From positions 1 to 64,000 of the forward strand of contig JACKAT010000020.1 of the NCBI GenBank assembly GCA_020634935.1: a stretch of 64,000 nucleotides of DNA, in the 5' to 3' direction. Below are positions 22,823-30,813 of the stretch, in pieces. The first letter of the stretch is position 1, and every line of letters begins with the position of its first letter. Below the pieces are notes generated by a model. That model ran no database searches and had not been told where the DNA came from. It saw nothing but the letters and a program-made list of their open reading frames with translations. The DNA is from Anaerolineales bacterium (GTDB lineage Bacteria > Chloroflexota > Anaerolineae > 4572-78 > J111). The position numbers were made by a program, and so were the translations under genes.

Positions 22823-23896
22823 ATGAACGTTACCCATTCTCTAATCAACAGGAAATCGCTTCAACGAACATGCATTTTTATAGCTCTGATGGTGGGCTTA
22901 GTGGCCCTGGTACGGCCAGCCGCCGGGCCGCCCCTCATTTATGCCGAGGAGCCGGCCCAGCCGCCGCCGAATTTCAAGGTTGCGTTTATCGGCGATCAGG
23001 GGTTTGGCCCCGACGCCCAGGCGGTGCTTGATCTAATCCAAAGTGAAGGGGCTGCGATGGTATTACATCAAGGCGATTTCGATTATCTGGATAATCCGGA
23101 TGCTTGGGATCAGCAGATTACCGACAGCTTGGGCGCGTCGTTTCCCTATTTTGCGTCGGTGGGCAATCACGATGTCAGTCAATGGGCCGGTTATCAGCAG
23201 AAGCTCCAAGCGCGATTAGATAATATCCCGGAGGCGACCTGTGTGGGCGATTTGGGGGTTAATTCTGCTTGCCATTACCAGGGCTTGTTCTTTATTCTTT
23301 CCGGCGTGGGGACGCTCGGTTCCGATCATGTCAGCTATCTACAAGAACAGTTAGCGGCGGATAATTCCGTATGGCGCATCTGTTCGTGGCACAAGAATCA
23401 AAGCGCGATGCAGGTGGGGAGTAAGCCTGATGAGGTCGGCTGGGACGCCTACGAGGCCTGCCGTGCAGGGGGGGCCATTATCGCCACGGGCCACGAACAT
23501 TCTTACGAGCGCACCCGAACCTTGAGCCAAATTGAAACCCAAACGGTTGACCCGGCGTGTGCAGATGACCCGGCTACGCCCGATCCCGATGTGTGCGTCT
23601 CTGCCGGGCGCACCTTTGTTTTTGTGTCGGGCATAGCCGGCATCAGCATCCGAAACCAAGATCGATGTTTACCCACCACGTATCCTTACGGATGCGCCGG
23701 GGAATGGGCCAAAATCTATACGTCTGACCAGAGCGCTCAATACGGCGCGCTGTTTATTACCTTCCACGTGGATGGCGACCCTAGAAAAGCGCACGGTTAT
23801 TTTAAGAATATTGATGGGGAAATCATCGACTCATTTACCATTTCGGCCACCAGTCCGTCAACCTACTCTACGTTTTTGCCAATAGTGACGCGGTGA
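22823..23896 (+). CDS. Secreted metallophosphoesterase (purple-acid-phosphatase-like)
   Basis: A 357-aa calcineurin-like phosphoesterase. The N-terminus (basic residues, then TCIFIALMVGLVALVRPAAG) is a signal peptide, with cleavage probably near APPLIYAEEP. The metal-binding motifs are present in order: AFIGDQGFGPDA, VLHQGDFDYLDN, ASVGNHD, SWHKNQ and ATGHEHSYER. This order and spacing suit a two-metal phosphatase. Unlike classical purple acid phosphatases the protein has no N-terminal fibronectin-like domain. The C-terminal STYSTFLPIVTR resembles the YLPLV-type tails of Chloroflexota secreted proteins, possibly a surface or export signal (inference). It stands alone, downstream of repeats. 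Confidence 0.85.
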   Translation: MNVTHSLINRKSLQRTCIFIALMVGLVALVRPAAGPPLIYAEEPAQPPPNFKVAFIGDQGFGPDAQAVLDLIQSEGAAMVLHQGDFDYLDNPDAWDQQITDSLGASFPYFASVGNHDVSQWAGYQQKLQARLDNIPEATCVGDLGVNSACHYQGLFFILSGVGTLGSDHVSYLQEQLAADNSVWRICSWHKNQSAMQVGSKPDEVGWDAYEACRAGGAIIATGHEHSYERTRTLSQIETQTVDPACADDPATPDPDVCVSAGRTFVFVSGIAGISIRNQDRCLPTTYPYGCAGEWAKIYTSDQSAQYGALFITFHVDGDPRKAHGYFKNIDGEIIDSFTISATSPSTYSTFLPIVTR

Positions 23897-23924
23897 TCTA
23901 CAGGCGAGACTTAAAAAAATTGGT

Positions 23925-24119
23925 TCAGTGTATTTGTTCAGCAGACAAGGTGACTGGCACTTAATCGCGGTAATAGCAGCGTTGTATTCCATTCAATGGT
24001 CTCAATTTGAGCAAAAGTGCCAGTCACCTGAGTAGTTACGGTTCAGTTTAAAAATGGTCCGATATTGGGCTGATGTGAGACTTTTTTGACCCTGTTTCAG
24101 GTAAACAGACTGAACCAAT
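23925..24119. mobile_element. TTGGTTCAGT-ended element enclosing a GGTGAC palindrome
   Basis: The outer ends TTGGTTCAGT and ACTGAACCAA are complementary. Inside, AAGGTGACTGGCACTT (about 23949) and AAGTGCCAGTCACCTG (ending 24031) form the same family of palindrome as at 1412-1462, including the shared flank GTTCAGCAGAC. The smaller repeat seems to be inserted in, or part of, the larger one. Confidence 0.65.
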
Positions 24120-24144
24120 CTTTTAAGACCGGTGCTCGATGACC

Positions 24145-24693
24145 TTAATTCACTTCCGGTTCTTTAATGGAACTGTTGTTAAGGAGAGACATCAGAATCG
24201 TGTAGAAGATGAGAAATGCAGTGGGGCGGTATTTGACGCGAATAGGTGGTTCGTCAGGTTTGTCGTCGAGCCGCTTGTGGCAGGCGTCGCTCAGGAAAAG
24301 TAGCAGCTCCGGTTCGGGGTGGTCTTCGGCCAGCCCCTGGACGATGTCGGACAGGCCAGTCGGGTTGGCAAAAATATCGTTAGCTACCGGCTGCGAGGCG
24401 GCAATGGTGGCGTTGATGTCATCCCAACTCACCTCGTCAGGCCAATGCCGGCTGTCGATCAGTAGTCTCAAGGTCACGATACTGATTAAATAAATATACC
24501 GGTACTCGCTCCGGCTGAAAACAGAGGGATCGTCACTCACCGGTGAATGGTCGGCCAGGTACTCCAGATATTGCATGAGGATGGGCTGCGCGAACTCGAT
24601 TTCATTCAACATGTCGTTACTGGAGTTGGTTGATAAGTGGATGATCTCGATGACCATTTCGTCAAGATCATTACGATGAATATAGTGGGTCAT
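24145..24693 (-). CDS. Protein of unknown function (182 aa)
   Basis: A soluble, mostly helical protein of 182 aa, acidic and without recognisable motif. Segments such as RYIYLISIVTLRLLIDSRHW and RPTAFLIFYTILMSLLNN are hydrophobic helices, but short for membrane spans and interspersed with charge. The start codon is preceded by AAGGAG, which overlaps the stop of a 61-residue frame (24696-24881), suggesting a small two-gene operon. Family not identified. Codon composition and length support it as a real gene. Confidence 0.65.
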   Translation of the reverse strand: MTHYIHRNDLDEMVIEIIHLSTNSSNDMLNEIEFAQPILMQYLEYLADHSPVSDDPSVFSRSEYRYIYLISIVTLRLLIDSRHWPDEVSWDDINATIAASQPVANDIFANPTGLSDIVQGLAEDHPEPELLLFLSDACHKRLDDKPDEPPIRVKYRPTAFLIFYTILMSLLNNSSIKEPEVN

Positions 24694-24695
24694 AG

Positions 24696-24881
24696 TTAAG
24701 CTCCTTGTCTATATGGATAGTGGTTTCGATGTCGGTCGGCGGGATAGCCGTAGTTGTTCAAGACGGACGCGATATCAGGATGGGTTTGGGCGACGGGGTA
24801 TAGGTTGCGACTCCAAGCTATAAACTCGGATAAACTACAGGATTTATTGGGCCGACCGGATTGGCTTTGACCATTGGTCAT
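24696..24881 (-). CDS. Small hypothetical protein (61 aa)
   Basis: A 61-residue frame directly upstream of the 182-aa gene on the same strand; its stop codon overlaps the ribosome-binding site of that gene. The sequence is rich in Ser, Asn and Tyr (SLSEFIAWSRNLYPVAQTHP) and has no known motif. There is no good ribosome-binding site before the ATG. It may be a coupled leader or a chance frame. Confidence 0.35.
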   Translation of the reverse strand: MTNGQSQSGRPNKSCSLSEFIAWSRNLYPVAQTHPDIASVLNNYGYPADRHRNHYPYRQGA

Positions 24882-24942
24882 GGTGGGTCGCTTAAATTGT
24901 TGTTAGGTTAAGGATATCATGATCGAGTTGATTTATGTAGAG

Positions 24943-24984
24943 CCAAAAGTCACATATTTCATGTGACTTTAGTACTATATTTGT
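24943..24984. repeat. AAAGTCACAT palindrome
   Basis: AAAGTCACAT-attc-ATGTGACTTT followed by AGTACT. Read on the minus strand it matches the region 50483-50517 (GTACTTAAGTCAC and ATGTGACTTTTGGGC), so it is a small dispersed repeat. Confidence 0.6.
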
Positions 24985-25014
24985 TGCCCGAAAGTCCTTT
25001 TTATGTGTTCGAGC

Positions 25015-25046
25015 GGTGACAGTCACGTTTAAACGTGACTGTCACC
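25015..25046. repeat. Perfect 32-bp palindrome of the GGTGAC family
   Basis: The arms GGTGACAGTCACGTTT are perfectly self-complementary with no loop. The first 12 bp equal the terminal repeats of the 84-bp element, so this looks like two element ends joined head to head with the interior lost. It lies 12 bp downstream of the DUF937 gene stop (minus strand). Confidence 0.8.
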
Positions 25047-25058
25047 TGGCTAACTTAG

Positions 25059-25649
25059 TTACCTTTTGTTGAGCCAGCTACTTAGCAGCCGGGAGCCGAT
25101 GGTGATAATATCGTCGGTGATATCGCCGTCGTGGTCCATGTCCAGCAGTTGGGCAAAGCCGCCCAGGATCGATTCGGTTTCGGGCCGCTGATTTTGCAGC
25201 ACGCCGGCTACGCCGTCGGCATTGAGGTTGTGCTGCTGCTGCATCTGGCCCAGCGACCCCAAAACCACGGGCGCGAGGAGGGCCAGCAGTTGGCCGGTCG
25301 AGTTTTGATTCAGGCCGCTAAAACTGCTGATGCCGTTCTCGACATTGTTTTGTTTTGGGCCTAAAACGTGGCTAAGAATGGCGATGCCGTCTTGGAGCGT
25401 GGCTGGGTCGGCCAGCGCAGCGGACAGATTATTCAGGATGTCGCCATTATGATCCCGCTGGAGCGCGTTGGTGAGCGACGCTGCGCCTTGCGAAGAAGCG
25501 GTGTTGCGTTCCAGTGCGCCCAGCAACATCGGCAGCGCGGCGCTGACGGCCTGCTGGGTCGTATGCTGATCGGCCCCAATTTGGGCGCTAAGCTGTTGAA
25601 TAGTCCGGTCATCAATTTGGCCGGCCAGCGAATTGAGTAGTGAGTCCAT
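25059..25649 (-). CDS. DUF937 domain-containing protein
   Basis: A 196-aa protein of the DUF937 (YidB-like) family. It has MDSLLNSLAGQIDDRTIQQLS and ISAQIGADQHTTQQAVSAALPMLLGAL near the N-terminus, and a second half-repeat (STGQLLALLAPVVLGSLGQM). Two Asp-rich loops, RDHNGDILNN and DMDHDGDITDD, look calcium-binding-like. No biochemical function is established for the family. The start is supported by the conserved N-terminal motif. It is followed downstream by a perfect palindrome and preceded by the S33-type hydrolase on the same strand (38 bp apart), so they may be co-transcribed. Confidence 0.88.
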   Translation of the reverse strand: MDSLLNSLAGQIDDRTIQQLSAQIGADQHTTQQAVSAALPMLLGALERNTASSQGAASLTNALQRDHNGDILNNLSAALADPATLQDGIAILSHVLGPKQNNVENGISSFSGLNQNSTGQLLALLAPVVLGSLGQMQQQHNLNADGVAGVLQNQRPETESILGGFAQLLDMDHDGDITDDIITIGSRLLSSWLNKR

Positions 25650-25686
25650 TGTAATCCCCTTCGATAATTATTTTTGGATAGTTAAA

Positions 25687-27699
25687 TTAGATTAACACCG
25701 TGAACATACCGGTGACAGCAAGCATACTAAGGTAGCCTACCACACAGAGCGTTAAAAAAGTGTAGTACAACCGGCTCCAGATATTCCCCTCCTTTTTCAG
25801 CCAACTCCAAATCATCAGGGCGATGATGCCCAGAGCCAGCAGCCCCAGCAGGTAAGGTACAACGAACAATGGCGCGGCCCAGCTTGAAACCACCGACAAA
25901 ATCGCCATCGAGCCGCTGAGTGATTGGATGATAAAAATGTTCAGGCCCACGACAAAGATCAAGGCCAACAGCCCGAACACAATCACCAAACCGCTGCGAG
26001 TCCAGCGCAGCAGCCGGGAACGGGTTTCTATTTTTCGCTTCCTAATAAGCCGGACCACTAAAACAATCGGCCACACGACAAAAGCCGATAAAATGCCCAA
26101 CAGGAATAAGCCGGCCAACAAGGTGAAAGCTACCGCCCAGGGCTCGAGCGTGTTGATTTGGTGAATCAAATCGACCCGCAGGGTGTTGGGTGGAACAAAA
26201 TTGCCGGGGGCCGCTTGCGTCGAGCAACTGCCATTGGGTGGCGTGGTTGGACTATTAAGGAACGCCTCAACGATTTGGTTGGCGCAGGGATCAGAGCCAA
26301 AAGCGCCGTGACTGCCAACCTCATTGACATAGGTGAAGCTGTTCGAGAGCGATTCAGCCGCCGCCACGGCATTTTCCGGCGGGGTGATAGGATCAAACCG
26401 GCCCGACAGCAGCAAGGTCGGGATATCGCTCACAACCGGATCGTCAACGAGAGCCGGCAGCAGATCGACTTGCCAGATACGGCACATGTCGATGTAAGAG
26501 TTTTGCAGATCTTCAACGGCGTTGGCCGCAATTTGGGGGCGAAGTCCGGCCAGCGGGGTAGCTTCCGGATCGAAATCGGCATCCTCAGAACAGATGACCG
26601 AGAAATACATGCCATCGCTGATGGTATCATCAAAGATAAACAGCGGCAGAATGGCCTCGATGAAGCGGTAGTCGCCGGCTTCAAAACTTTTGACCATATT
26701 AGGGAAAATGGCGTAGGCGCCAGGCAAATAGGCCATTTGGTAGACAAAACCAAGCAGCGTGTCGCCGTCCAGCCGGGCATCGTACGGCTGCCCGGTAGCG
26801 GAGTTGGTCAGGGTAATGGTGGTCGGCTGCTCGTTAAGCTGATCGACCACCGCAAAAAAGCGCGTTTCAAGGTCCGGGTATTCCATCCGGCATGGTTCGT
26901 CGTCGGCGCAAGCCTGAAAAAATTGATCGAACAGGCGGTTGGTGTTTTGCGGCACCAGCGGGATAAAATTCAGTTGGGGCGGCACCACCGCATCGAGAAT
27001 GACGCTGCGCAGATGTTCGGGATGGTCACGCATGAGATGCAGCCCCAGCAACGTGCCGTAGGAGACGCCGTAAAAGTTGAACGTGTCGTAACCCAATGCG
27101 GCGCGGATGGCCTCGATGTCGGCGGCATTCTCGATGCTGTTGTAGGCTGATAAATTGATGCCTTCCGCTTGAAATCGTTGGTAGCAGCGGGTGTAAGCGT
27201 CTTTGGTTAGCTCATCGGCCTTTTCACGGCTGGCCACCAGTAAATCGGCCAGAATATCGTTTAGCTCGGTGCAATTCAACTGCGGCTCAGCATAGAGCGT
27301 GCCGCGCTGGTTGAAGATCACTAAATCGCGCTCCTGGGCCAGAGCGGTGTTGGGCAGGATGGCGCTAAAAACGCCAAAGGCATCGCCGCCGGGGCCGCCT
27401 TGGGCCAGAAACAGCGGGTCGGGGTGGGGGTTGTCGCCAGAGGCTTTCAAGATAGCCACCGGCAGGCGGATCGTCGGGCCGTTGGGGTCGGCGTGTTGTT
27501 CCGGGACGGTCACATAGCCGCACTCAAACCCCTGCGACTCCGGGGTAATGAAGCTTAAAAAAGGATTTTTAAACGGGCATGGCGCGGATTCAAAGGCAGC
27601 GGTAGGCTGTGGGGCTAAGGCCCAACGGGCTGCCGGGAGGGGGCCGGTCAGGAAAAACATCAAAACGAATACCAGATAAACTACGCTAAAACTAGGCAC
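25687..27699 (-). CDS. Alpha/beta hydrolase, peptidase S33-like (TAP family), with C-terminal membrane helices
   Basis: A 670-aa exported hydrolase. The start is GTG, chosen for the ribosome-binding site GAGGAG six bases upstream; a frame extends 34 codons further but lacks one. The N-terminus (VYLVFVLMFFLTGPLPA) is a signal peptide or anchor. The hydrolase domain has the oxyanion-side motif FLAQGGPGGDAF, nucleophile Ser in YGVSYGTLLGLH, Asp in LLLSGRFDPITPPENA and His in VGSHGAFG, as in tripeptidyl aminopeptidases/proline iminopeptidases. The last 150 residues hold about four hydrophobic helices, which is unusual for the family. A periplasmic or surface peptidase is likely (inference). The substrate is unknown. 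Confidence 0.86.
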   Translation of the reverse strand: MPSFSVVYLVFVLMFFLTGPLPAARWALAPQPTAAFESAPCPFKNPFLSFITPESQGFECGYVTVPEQHADPNGPTIRLPVAILKASGDNPHPDPLFLAQGGPGGDAFGVFSAILPNTALAQERDLVIFNQRGTLYAEPQLNCTELNDILADLLVASREKADELTKDAYTRCYQRFQAEGINLSAYNSIENAADIEAIRAALGYDTFNFYGVSYGTLLGLHLMRDHPEHLRSVILDAVVPPQLNFIPLVPQNTNRLFDQFFQACADDEPCRMEYPDLETRFFAVVDQLNEQPTTITLTNSATGQPYDARLDGDTLLGFVYQMAYLPGAYAIFPNMVKSFEAGDYRFIEAILPLFIFDDTISDGMYFSVICSEDADFDPEATPLAGLRPQIAANAVEDLQNSYIDMCRIWQVDLLPALVDDPVVSDIPTLLLSGRFDPITPPENAVAAAESLSNSFTYVNEVGSHGAFGSDPCANQIVEAFLNSPTTPPNGSCSTQAAPGNFVPPNTLRVDLIHQINTLEPWAVAFTLLAGLFLLGILSAFVVWPIVLVVRLIRKRKIETRSRLLRWTRSGLVIVFGLLALIFVVGLNIFIIQSLSGSMAILSVVSSWAAPLFVVPYLLGLLALGIIALMIWSWLKKEGNIWSRLYYTFLTLCVVGYLSMLAVTGMFTVLI

Positions 27700-27904
27700 A
27701 CCGTTCTCCTCAATTGCGATGATTTGAATTGGGTCGATGACAGGGGACTCGGTTTGGATGGCCAAATCCGCGCCGCGTTTAGCTAGCAGCGGTCTTGTCA
27801 CTGGGGCTAAACGCTTACGACTAAAATTATTTTAGCTGATAGTCGGCTGGAAACAAATTAACGGGCCAGCTACCTGCCTATCTCTGCCTTTATCGCCATC
27901 AGCT

Positions 27905-27950
27905 CAACAAAAAACCGCCGAGTTACAAACGTACGGGTAACTCGGCGGTA
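27905..27950 (-). terminator. Intrinsic terminator of mgsA
   Basis: On the minus strand, CCGCCGAGTTAC and GTAACTCGGCGG form a 12-bp stem with a 10-nt loop, followed by TTTTTTG. It lies 60 bp after the mgsA stop. Confidence 0.85.
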
Positions 27951-28009
27951 TAGCCCTAAAAATAGTTCAAGGGCTTACTTAATGTTATTTGATTTGAAGA
28001 ACCGTGATC

Positions 28010-28534
28010 TTAGGCGTTGAGAAAAACTTCTGGCACAGGTTCAAGGACGGCCACTTCTGTTTTTTCAGGCTCTTGACTCCTAATAGCCCGTTCCCGGTAC
28101 AGATTGTAGTCGGGTAAGATGCGCGGGTACTCCTGGTTCATCAATTGCGACGAAAAGAGAAAATCGGCCGACGAGCGGTTACAAGCCATAGGAATGTTCC
28201 ATACCACGGCAATGCGCAGCAGGGCCTTAACATCTGGGTCGTGCGGTTGGGATTCTAGCGGGTCCCAGAAGAAAATCACAAAGTCGATTTCGCCCTCGGC
28301 GATTTTCGCCCCAATCTGCTGGTCGCCGCCGAGCGGCCCGCTCTGTAATTTGACGATGTTGATATCCAACGCCTCTTCCAATATTTTACCGGTGGTGCCA
28401 GTGGCCAGCACGATATGTTGCGCCAGGGTGTCACGGTTATATTTGGCCCAATCTAACAGGTCATATTTCTTATTATCATGCGCGATCAGCGCAATTCGCT
28501 TCTTTGATCCTAAAATAGCGATATTGTTTTCCAT
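28010..28534 (-). CDS. mgsA: Methylglyoxal synthase
   Basis: Converts dihydroxyacetone phosphate to methylglyoxal and phosphate. The 174-aa protein has the phosphate-binding ATGTTGK and SGPLGGDQQIGA (catalytic D71), and WDPLESQPHDPDVKALLR with D91, H98 and D101, at the same numbering as the Escherichia coli enzyme. After about residue 135 it has a 40-residue tail (PEKTEVAVLEPVPEVFLNA) that is not part of the usual fold. The start is well defined by the conserved sequence. It is a stand-alone gene with its own terminator. The enzyme opens a phosphate-starvation bypass of lower glycolysis. Confidence 0.95.
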   Translation of the reverse strand: MENNIAILGSKKRIALIAHDNKKYDLLDWAKYNRDTLAQHIVLATGTTGKILEEALDINIVKLQSGPLGGDQQIGAKIAEGEIDFVIFFWDPLESQPHDPDVKALLRIAVVWNIPMACNRSSADFLFSSQLMNQEYPRILPDYNLYRERAIRSQEPEKTEVAVLEPVPEVFLNA

Positions 28535-28594
28535 AGTAAAACTCCTTTAGTTATTCAAGCTCAAGTGTTAGCTGATAGTGAAATTTTGGTACAA

Positions 28595-28642
28595 AAAAAA
28601 GTGACTGGATGTAAGAGCCGTTAAGCTAAGCCAGTCACTACA
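28595..28642. other. GTGACTGG inverted repeat upstream of mgsA
   Basis: AGTGACTGG at 28600 and CCAGTCACT at 28633 are perfect complements with a 24-nt loop, preceded by an A-run. They could fold in the mgsA leader. The sequence also resembles the GGTGAC repeats. Apart from this, the gap between mgsA and the tetR promoter (28643-28870) shows nothing recognisable. Confidence 0.5.
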
Positions 28643-28873
28643 TCGATGTCTATTTAGCTGCTTCGCCAAGTTGAGTTTGTACGACTGGTTCGGAACAACT
28701 CAACTTTGTAAACGATTACATGAGCATGGTAACTGAAAAAAGAGATTTTGTCAAGGGGTTTGTGAAATAAAACGCAAGTTTTTAAATAAACTTAATCCCA
28801 AATGGCGGTCTAAAGCGGCTGGGAGGGGTGCTGGCGGCCGCAGCCGTTACTTATTGATATCCAAAATATTGAC

Positions 28874-28922
28874 GACCTTTCGGTCTAAAATCGAACGAAA
28901 TTTTTGACTCTTTGGTCTAAAA
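28874..28922 (+). promoter_or_regulatory. Putative TetR operator: two GAC(C/T)-N4-GGTCTAAAA sites
   Basis: Site 1, GACCTTTCGGTCTAAAA (28874-28890), and site 2, GACTCTTTGGTCTAAAA (28906-28922), are 32 bp apart. Site 2 overlaps the -35 hexamer and the promoter spacer. The GACC-N4-GGTC dyad is typical of TetR-family operators, so autoregulation of the downstream TetR gene is likely (inference). Confidence 0.6.
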
Positions 28923-28932
28923 CTCCTATACT
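28904..28932 (+). promoter_or_regulatory. Promoter of the tetR-HAD-osmC unit
   Basis: TTGACT (28904-28909), a 17-bp spacer and TATACT (28927-28932) form a near-consensus sigma-70-type promoter. It leaves a leader of about 85 nt before the tetR start codon. Confidence 0.75.
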
Positions 28933-29023
28933 AGGCGGCGTATGAGCGGCTTCAATCACCGCCTCGACTCCCGCTGGCTGATAATAGATCGCCCAAAAAT
29001 AGACATAGGATTAGTCAGAAAAA

Positions 29024-29605
29024 ATGGCCCGACCCAGAGAGTTCGACGAAAACGACGTTTTAGATAAAGCCATGCATCTGTTTTGGCAGAAGGGCTACGA
29101 GGCCACTTCGATCCAGGAGTTACTCAGCGCAATGGGCATTAGCCGGGGCAGCCTGTACGATGCTTTCGGCGACAAGCATGCCTTGTTTTTAGCCGTATTA
29201 GAGCGATACCGACAGCGGTCACACGCCCGGTTTTTGCAAACCCTCGGCCAGCCCGGTTCGGTTAAAGTCGCGATTACGGAGCTATTTAATTATGTCGTAG
29301 CTGAAGCCGTGGCCGATGCCAAGCGGCGCGGCTGCCTGCTGACCAATTCAACGGTCGAGCTGTCGCCGCACGATGCAGCCGTGGCCGATGTGATTAATTG
29401 GAACTGCCGGTGGGTGCAAGACGTATTGTATGAGGCGCTGCGGCGTGGGCAAGCCCAAGGTGAAATCTCGCCTGAAGCCAATATTGAGGCATTGGCTCAA
29501 TTTTTATTTAACAGTTTGCAAGGCTTGCGCGTAGTCAGTAAGACAAATACTGACCAGCAGGCTTTAGAAAATATTGTTAAGATTACGGTATCGGTTGTGA
29601 AGTAG
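29024..29605 (+). CDS. TetR/AcrR family transcriptional regulator
   Basis: A 193-aa regulator. The N-terminal HTH is classical: VLDKAMHLFWQKGYEATSIQ, LLSAMGISRGSLYDAFGDKH (helix-turn-helix residues about 25-50) and a C-terminal all-helical ligand-binding domain with CLLTNSTVELSPHD and QFLFNSLQGLRVVSKTN. The C-terminal signature fits the TetR_C subgroup that often responds to electrophiles. The promoter at 28904 has GACC-N4-GGTC sites, so autoregulation is likely. Downstream lie a HAD hydrolase and an OsmC-like protein, suggesting a stress-inducible detoxification unit. The ATG is placed by the conserved MARPREFD start. Confidence 0.9.
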   Translation: MARPREFDENDVLDKAMHLFWQKGYEATSIQELLSAMGISRGSLYDAFGDKHALFLAVLERYRQRSHARFLQTLGQPGSVKVAITELFNYVVAEAVADAKRRGCLLTNSTVELSPHDAAVADVINWNCRWVQDVLYEALRRGQAQGEISPEANIEALAQFLFNSLQGLRVVSKTNTDQQALENIVKITVSVVK

Positions 29606-29609
29606 GAGG

Positions 29610-29662
29610 AGAGCGTAGGACGCGGGACGTAAATTCTTCTTACATCCCACGTCCTACGCTCT
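29610..29662. repeat. AGAGCGTAGGACG inverted repeat
   Basis: AGAGCGTAGGACGCGGGACG and its near complement with three mismatches face each other in the gap between the TetR and HAD genes. There is no T-tract, so it is an mRNA structure or a dispersed repeat, not a clear terminator. Confidence 0.6.
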
Positions 29663-29723
29663 AGATGGTCATTTTTGGCACGATTTAACTTAAAATAATA
29701 CAGCGTTGTTGAGAGGAGTAACG

Positions 29724-30404
29724 ATGCCCCGCATAATTGTATTTGATGTCAATGAAACATTGTTGGATTTGAGCGCGCTCGATCCGCACTTTGAGCGCCT
29801 CTTTGACGATGCGTTGATCAGAATGCAGTGGTTCGGTCAAGTTCTGCGGTCGTCATTGGTGGCCACCATCACTGATACGTACCATGACTTTGGCGTTCTC
29901 GCTGGCGATGCGCTAGACATGATGGCCTTGCGTTATGGCGTCGATTTGAGCGCCGAGGATCGCGCCGGGGTTCTGGCTGGGGTGAGATCGCTGCCGCCGC
30001 ATGAGGATATCCACGACAGTCTGACTCGGCTTAAGGAGGCCGGGCTGCGGCTGGCTGCCTTAACCAATTCACCGCCGCATGTGCTCAAAGAGCAGTTGAC
30101 CAATTCCGGCCTGATTAACTATTTTGAGCAGACTTTGTCAGTTGATGCCACTCGTAAATTCAAACCGGCCAAAGAGGTTTATTGGCATGGGGCTAAAAGT
30201 TTAGGGGTGTCCACCGCCGAAATGCGGATGGTGGCGGCTCATGATTGGGATATTGCCGGCGCAATGCGAGCCGGCTGCGCCGGGGCCTTTGTCGCCCGAC
30301 CGGGGATGGTGATGGGCCCGCTGCAGGAGAAACCGGATATTATCGGACCGGATATGCGATCTGTGGCCGATCAAATTATAGAGAAGGAAAGTGGAAAATC
30401 ATGA
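29724..30404 (+). CDS. HAD superfamily hydrolase, haloacid dehalogenase type II-like
   Basis: A 226-aa HAD-fold protein. Motif I is IIVFDVNETLLDL (nucleophile D8), motif II LTNSP, motif III KFKPAKEVY and motif IV VAAHDWDIAGAMRAG. Residue D+2 is Asn, as in the type II haloacid dehalogenase branch that hydrolyses 2-haloacids. A dehalogenase or a phosphatase-like role is possible. The cap between motifs I and II includes RMQWFGQVLRSSLVATI, characteristic of the dehalogenase branch (substrate-binding Arg/Trp). The start is ATG with GAGAGGAGTAACG upstream. It overlaps the OsmC gene by 4 bp (ATGA). Confidence 0.88.
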   Translation: MPRIIVFDVNETLLDLSALDPHFERLFDDALIRMQWFGQVLRSSLVATITDTYHDFGVLAGDALDMMALRYGVDLSAEDRAGVLAGVRSLPPHEDIHDSLTRLKEAGLRLAALTNSPPHVLKEQLTNSGLINYFEQTLSVDATRKFKPAKEVYWHGAKSLGVSTAEMRMVAAHDWDIAGAMRAGCAGAFVARPGMVMGPLQEKPDIIGPDMRSVADQIIEKESGKS

Positions 30405-30799
30405 CGCAAATCAACGTTCAGGTTAAACAAACCAGCCCTACGGCCAGCGAGGGATTTATTAGACGGCACTCGGTTAAAATCGATCGGCCCGAAGCCAAAG
30501 GCGGCACCGATGAGGGAGCGATGGGGGGTGAACTGCTGCTGGTGTCGCTGGGCGGCTGTTTTATCAGCAACTTGCTGGCTGCTATTCGCGCCCGTGAGGC
30601 AGCGGTTTCAAATGTGGCTATCACGATCACCGGCATACTGGAAAGCGCCCCGCCGCGTTTCAGCGCCGTGCAAATGAACATCGCCGCCGATTATGACGAC
30701 CGCGACTTAATGGAAAAGTTGGTTACCATTTCCGAACGCGGCTGTATTGTGGCCAACACGCTCAAGCATGCGGTAGATTTATCGATTACTATCCAATAA
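30401..30799 (+). CDS. OsmC family protein
   Basis: A 132-aa OsmC-like protein, shorter than the one at 12641. Both cysteines are kept: C53 in SLGGCFISNL and C115 in ISERGCIVANTL. It probably reduces organic hydroperoxides or handles reactive electrophiles. The start codon is inside the HAD stop codon, so translation is coupled. The tetR-HAD-osmC order under one operator-bearing promoter suggests joint induction. A longer in-frame reading from 30245 lies wholly inside the HAD gene and is rejected. Confidence 0.88.
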   Translation: MTQINVQVKQTSPTASEGFIRRHSVKIDRPEAKGGTDEGAMGGELLLVSLGGCFISNLLAAIRAREAAVSNVAITITGILESAPPRFSAVQMNIAADYDDRDLMEKLVTISERGCIVANTLKHAVDLSITIQ

Positions 30800-30813
30800 C
30801 GCCGCCAATCGAA

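Noticed and set aside
26158..27150. 330-codon open frame opposite the S33-type hydrolase
   Set aside because: It is antisense to a clear gene with catalytic motifs; the composition is that of a shadow frame.
27700..27801. Extended N-terminus of the S33-type hydrolase from an ATG at 27801
   Set aside because: It would place 34 residues before the signal peptide, while GAGGAG and the GTG at 27699 give a normal signal peptide start.
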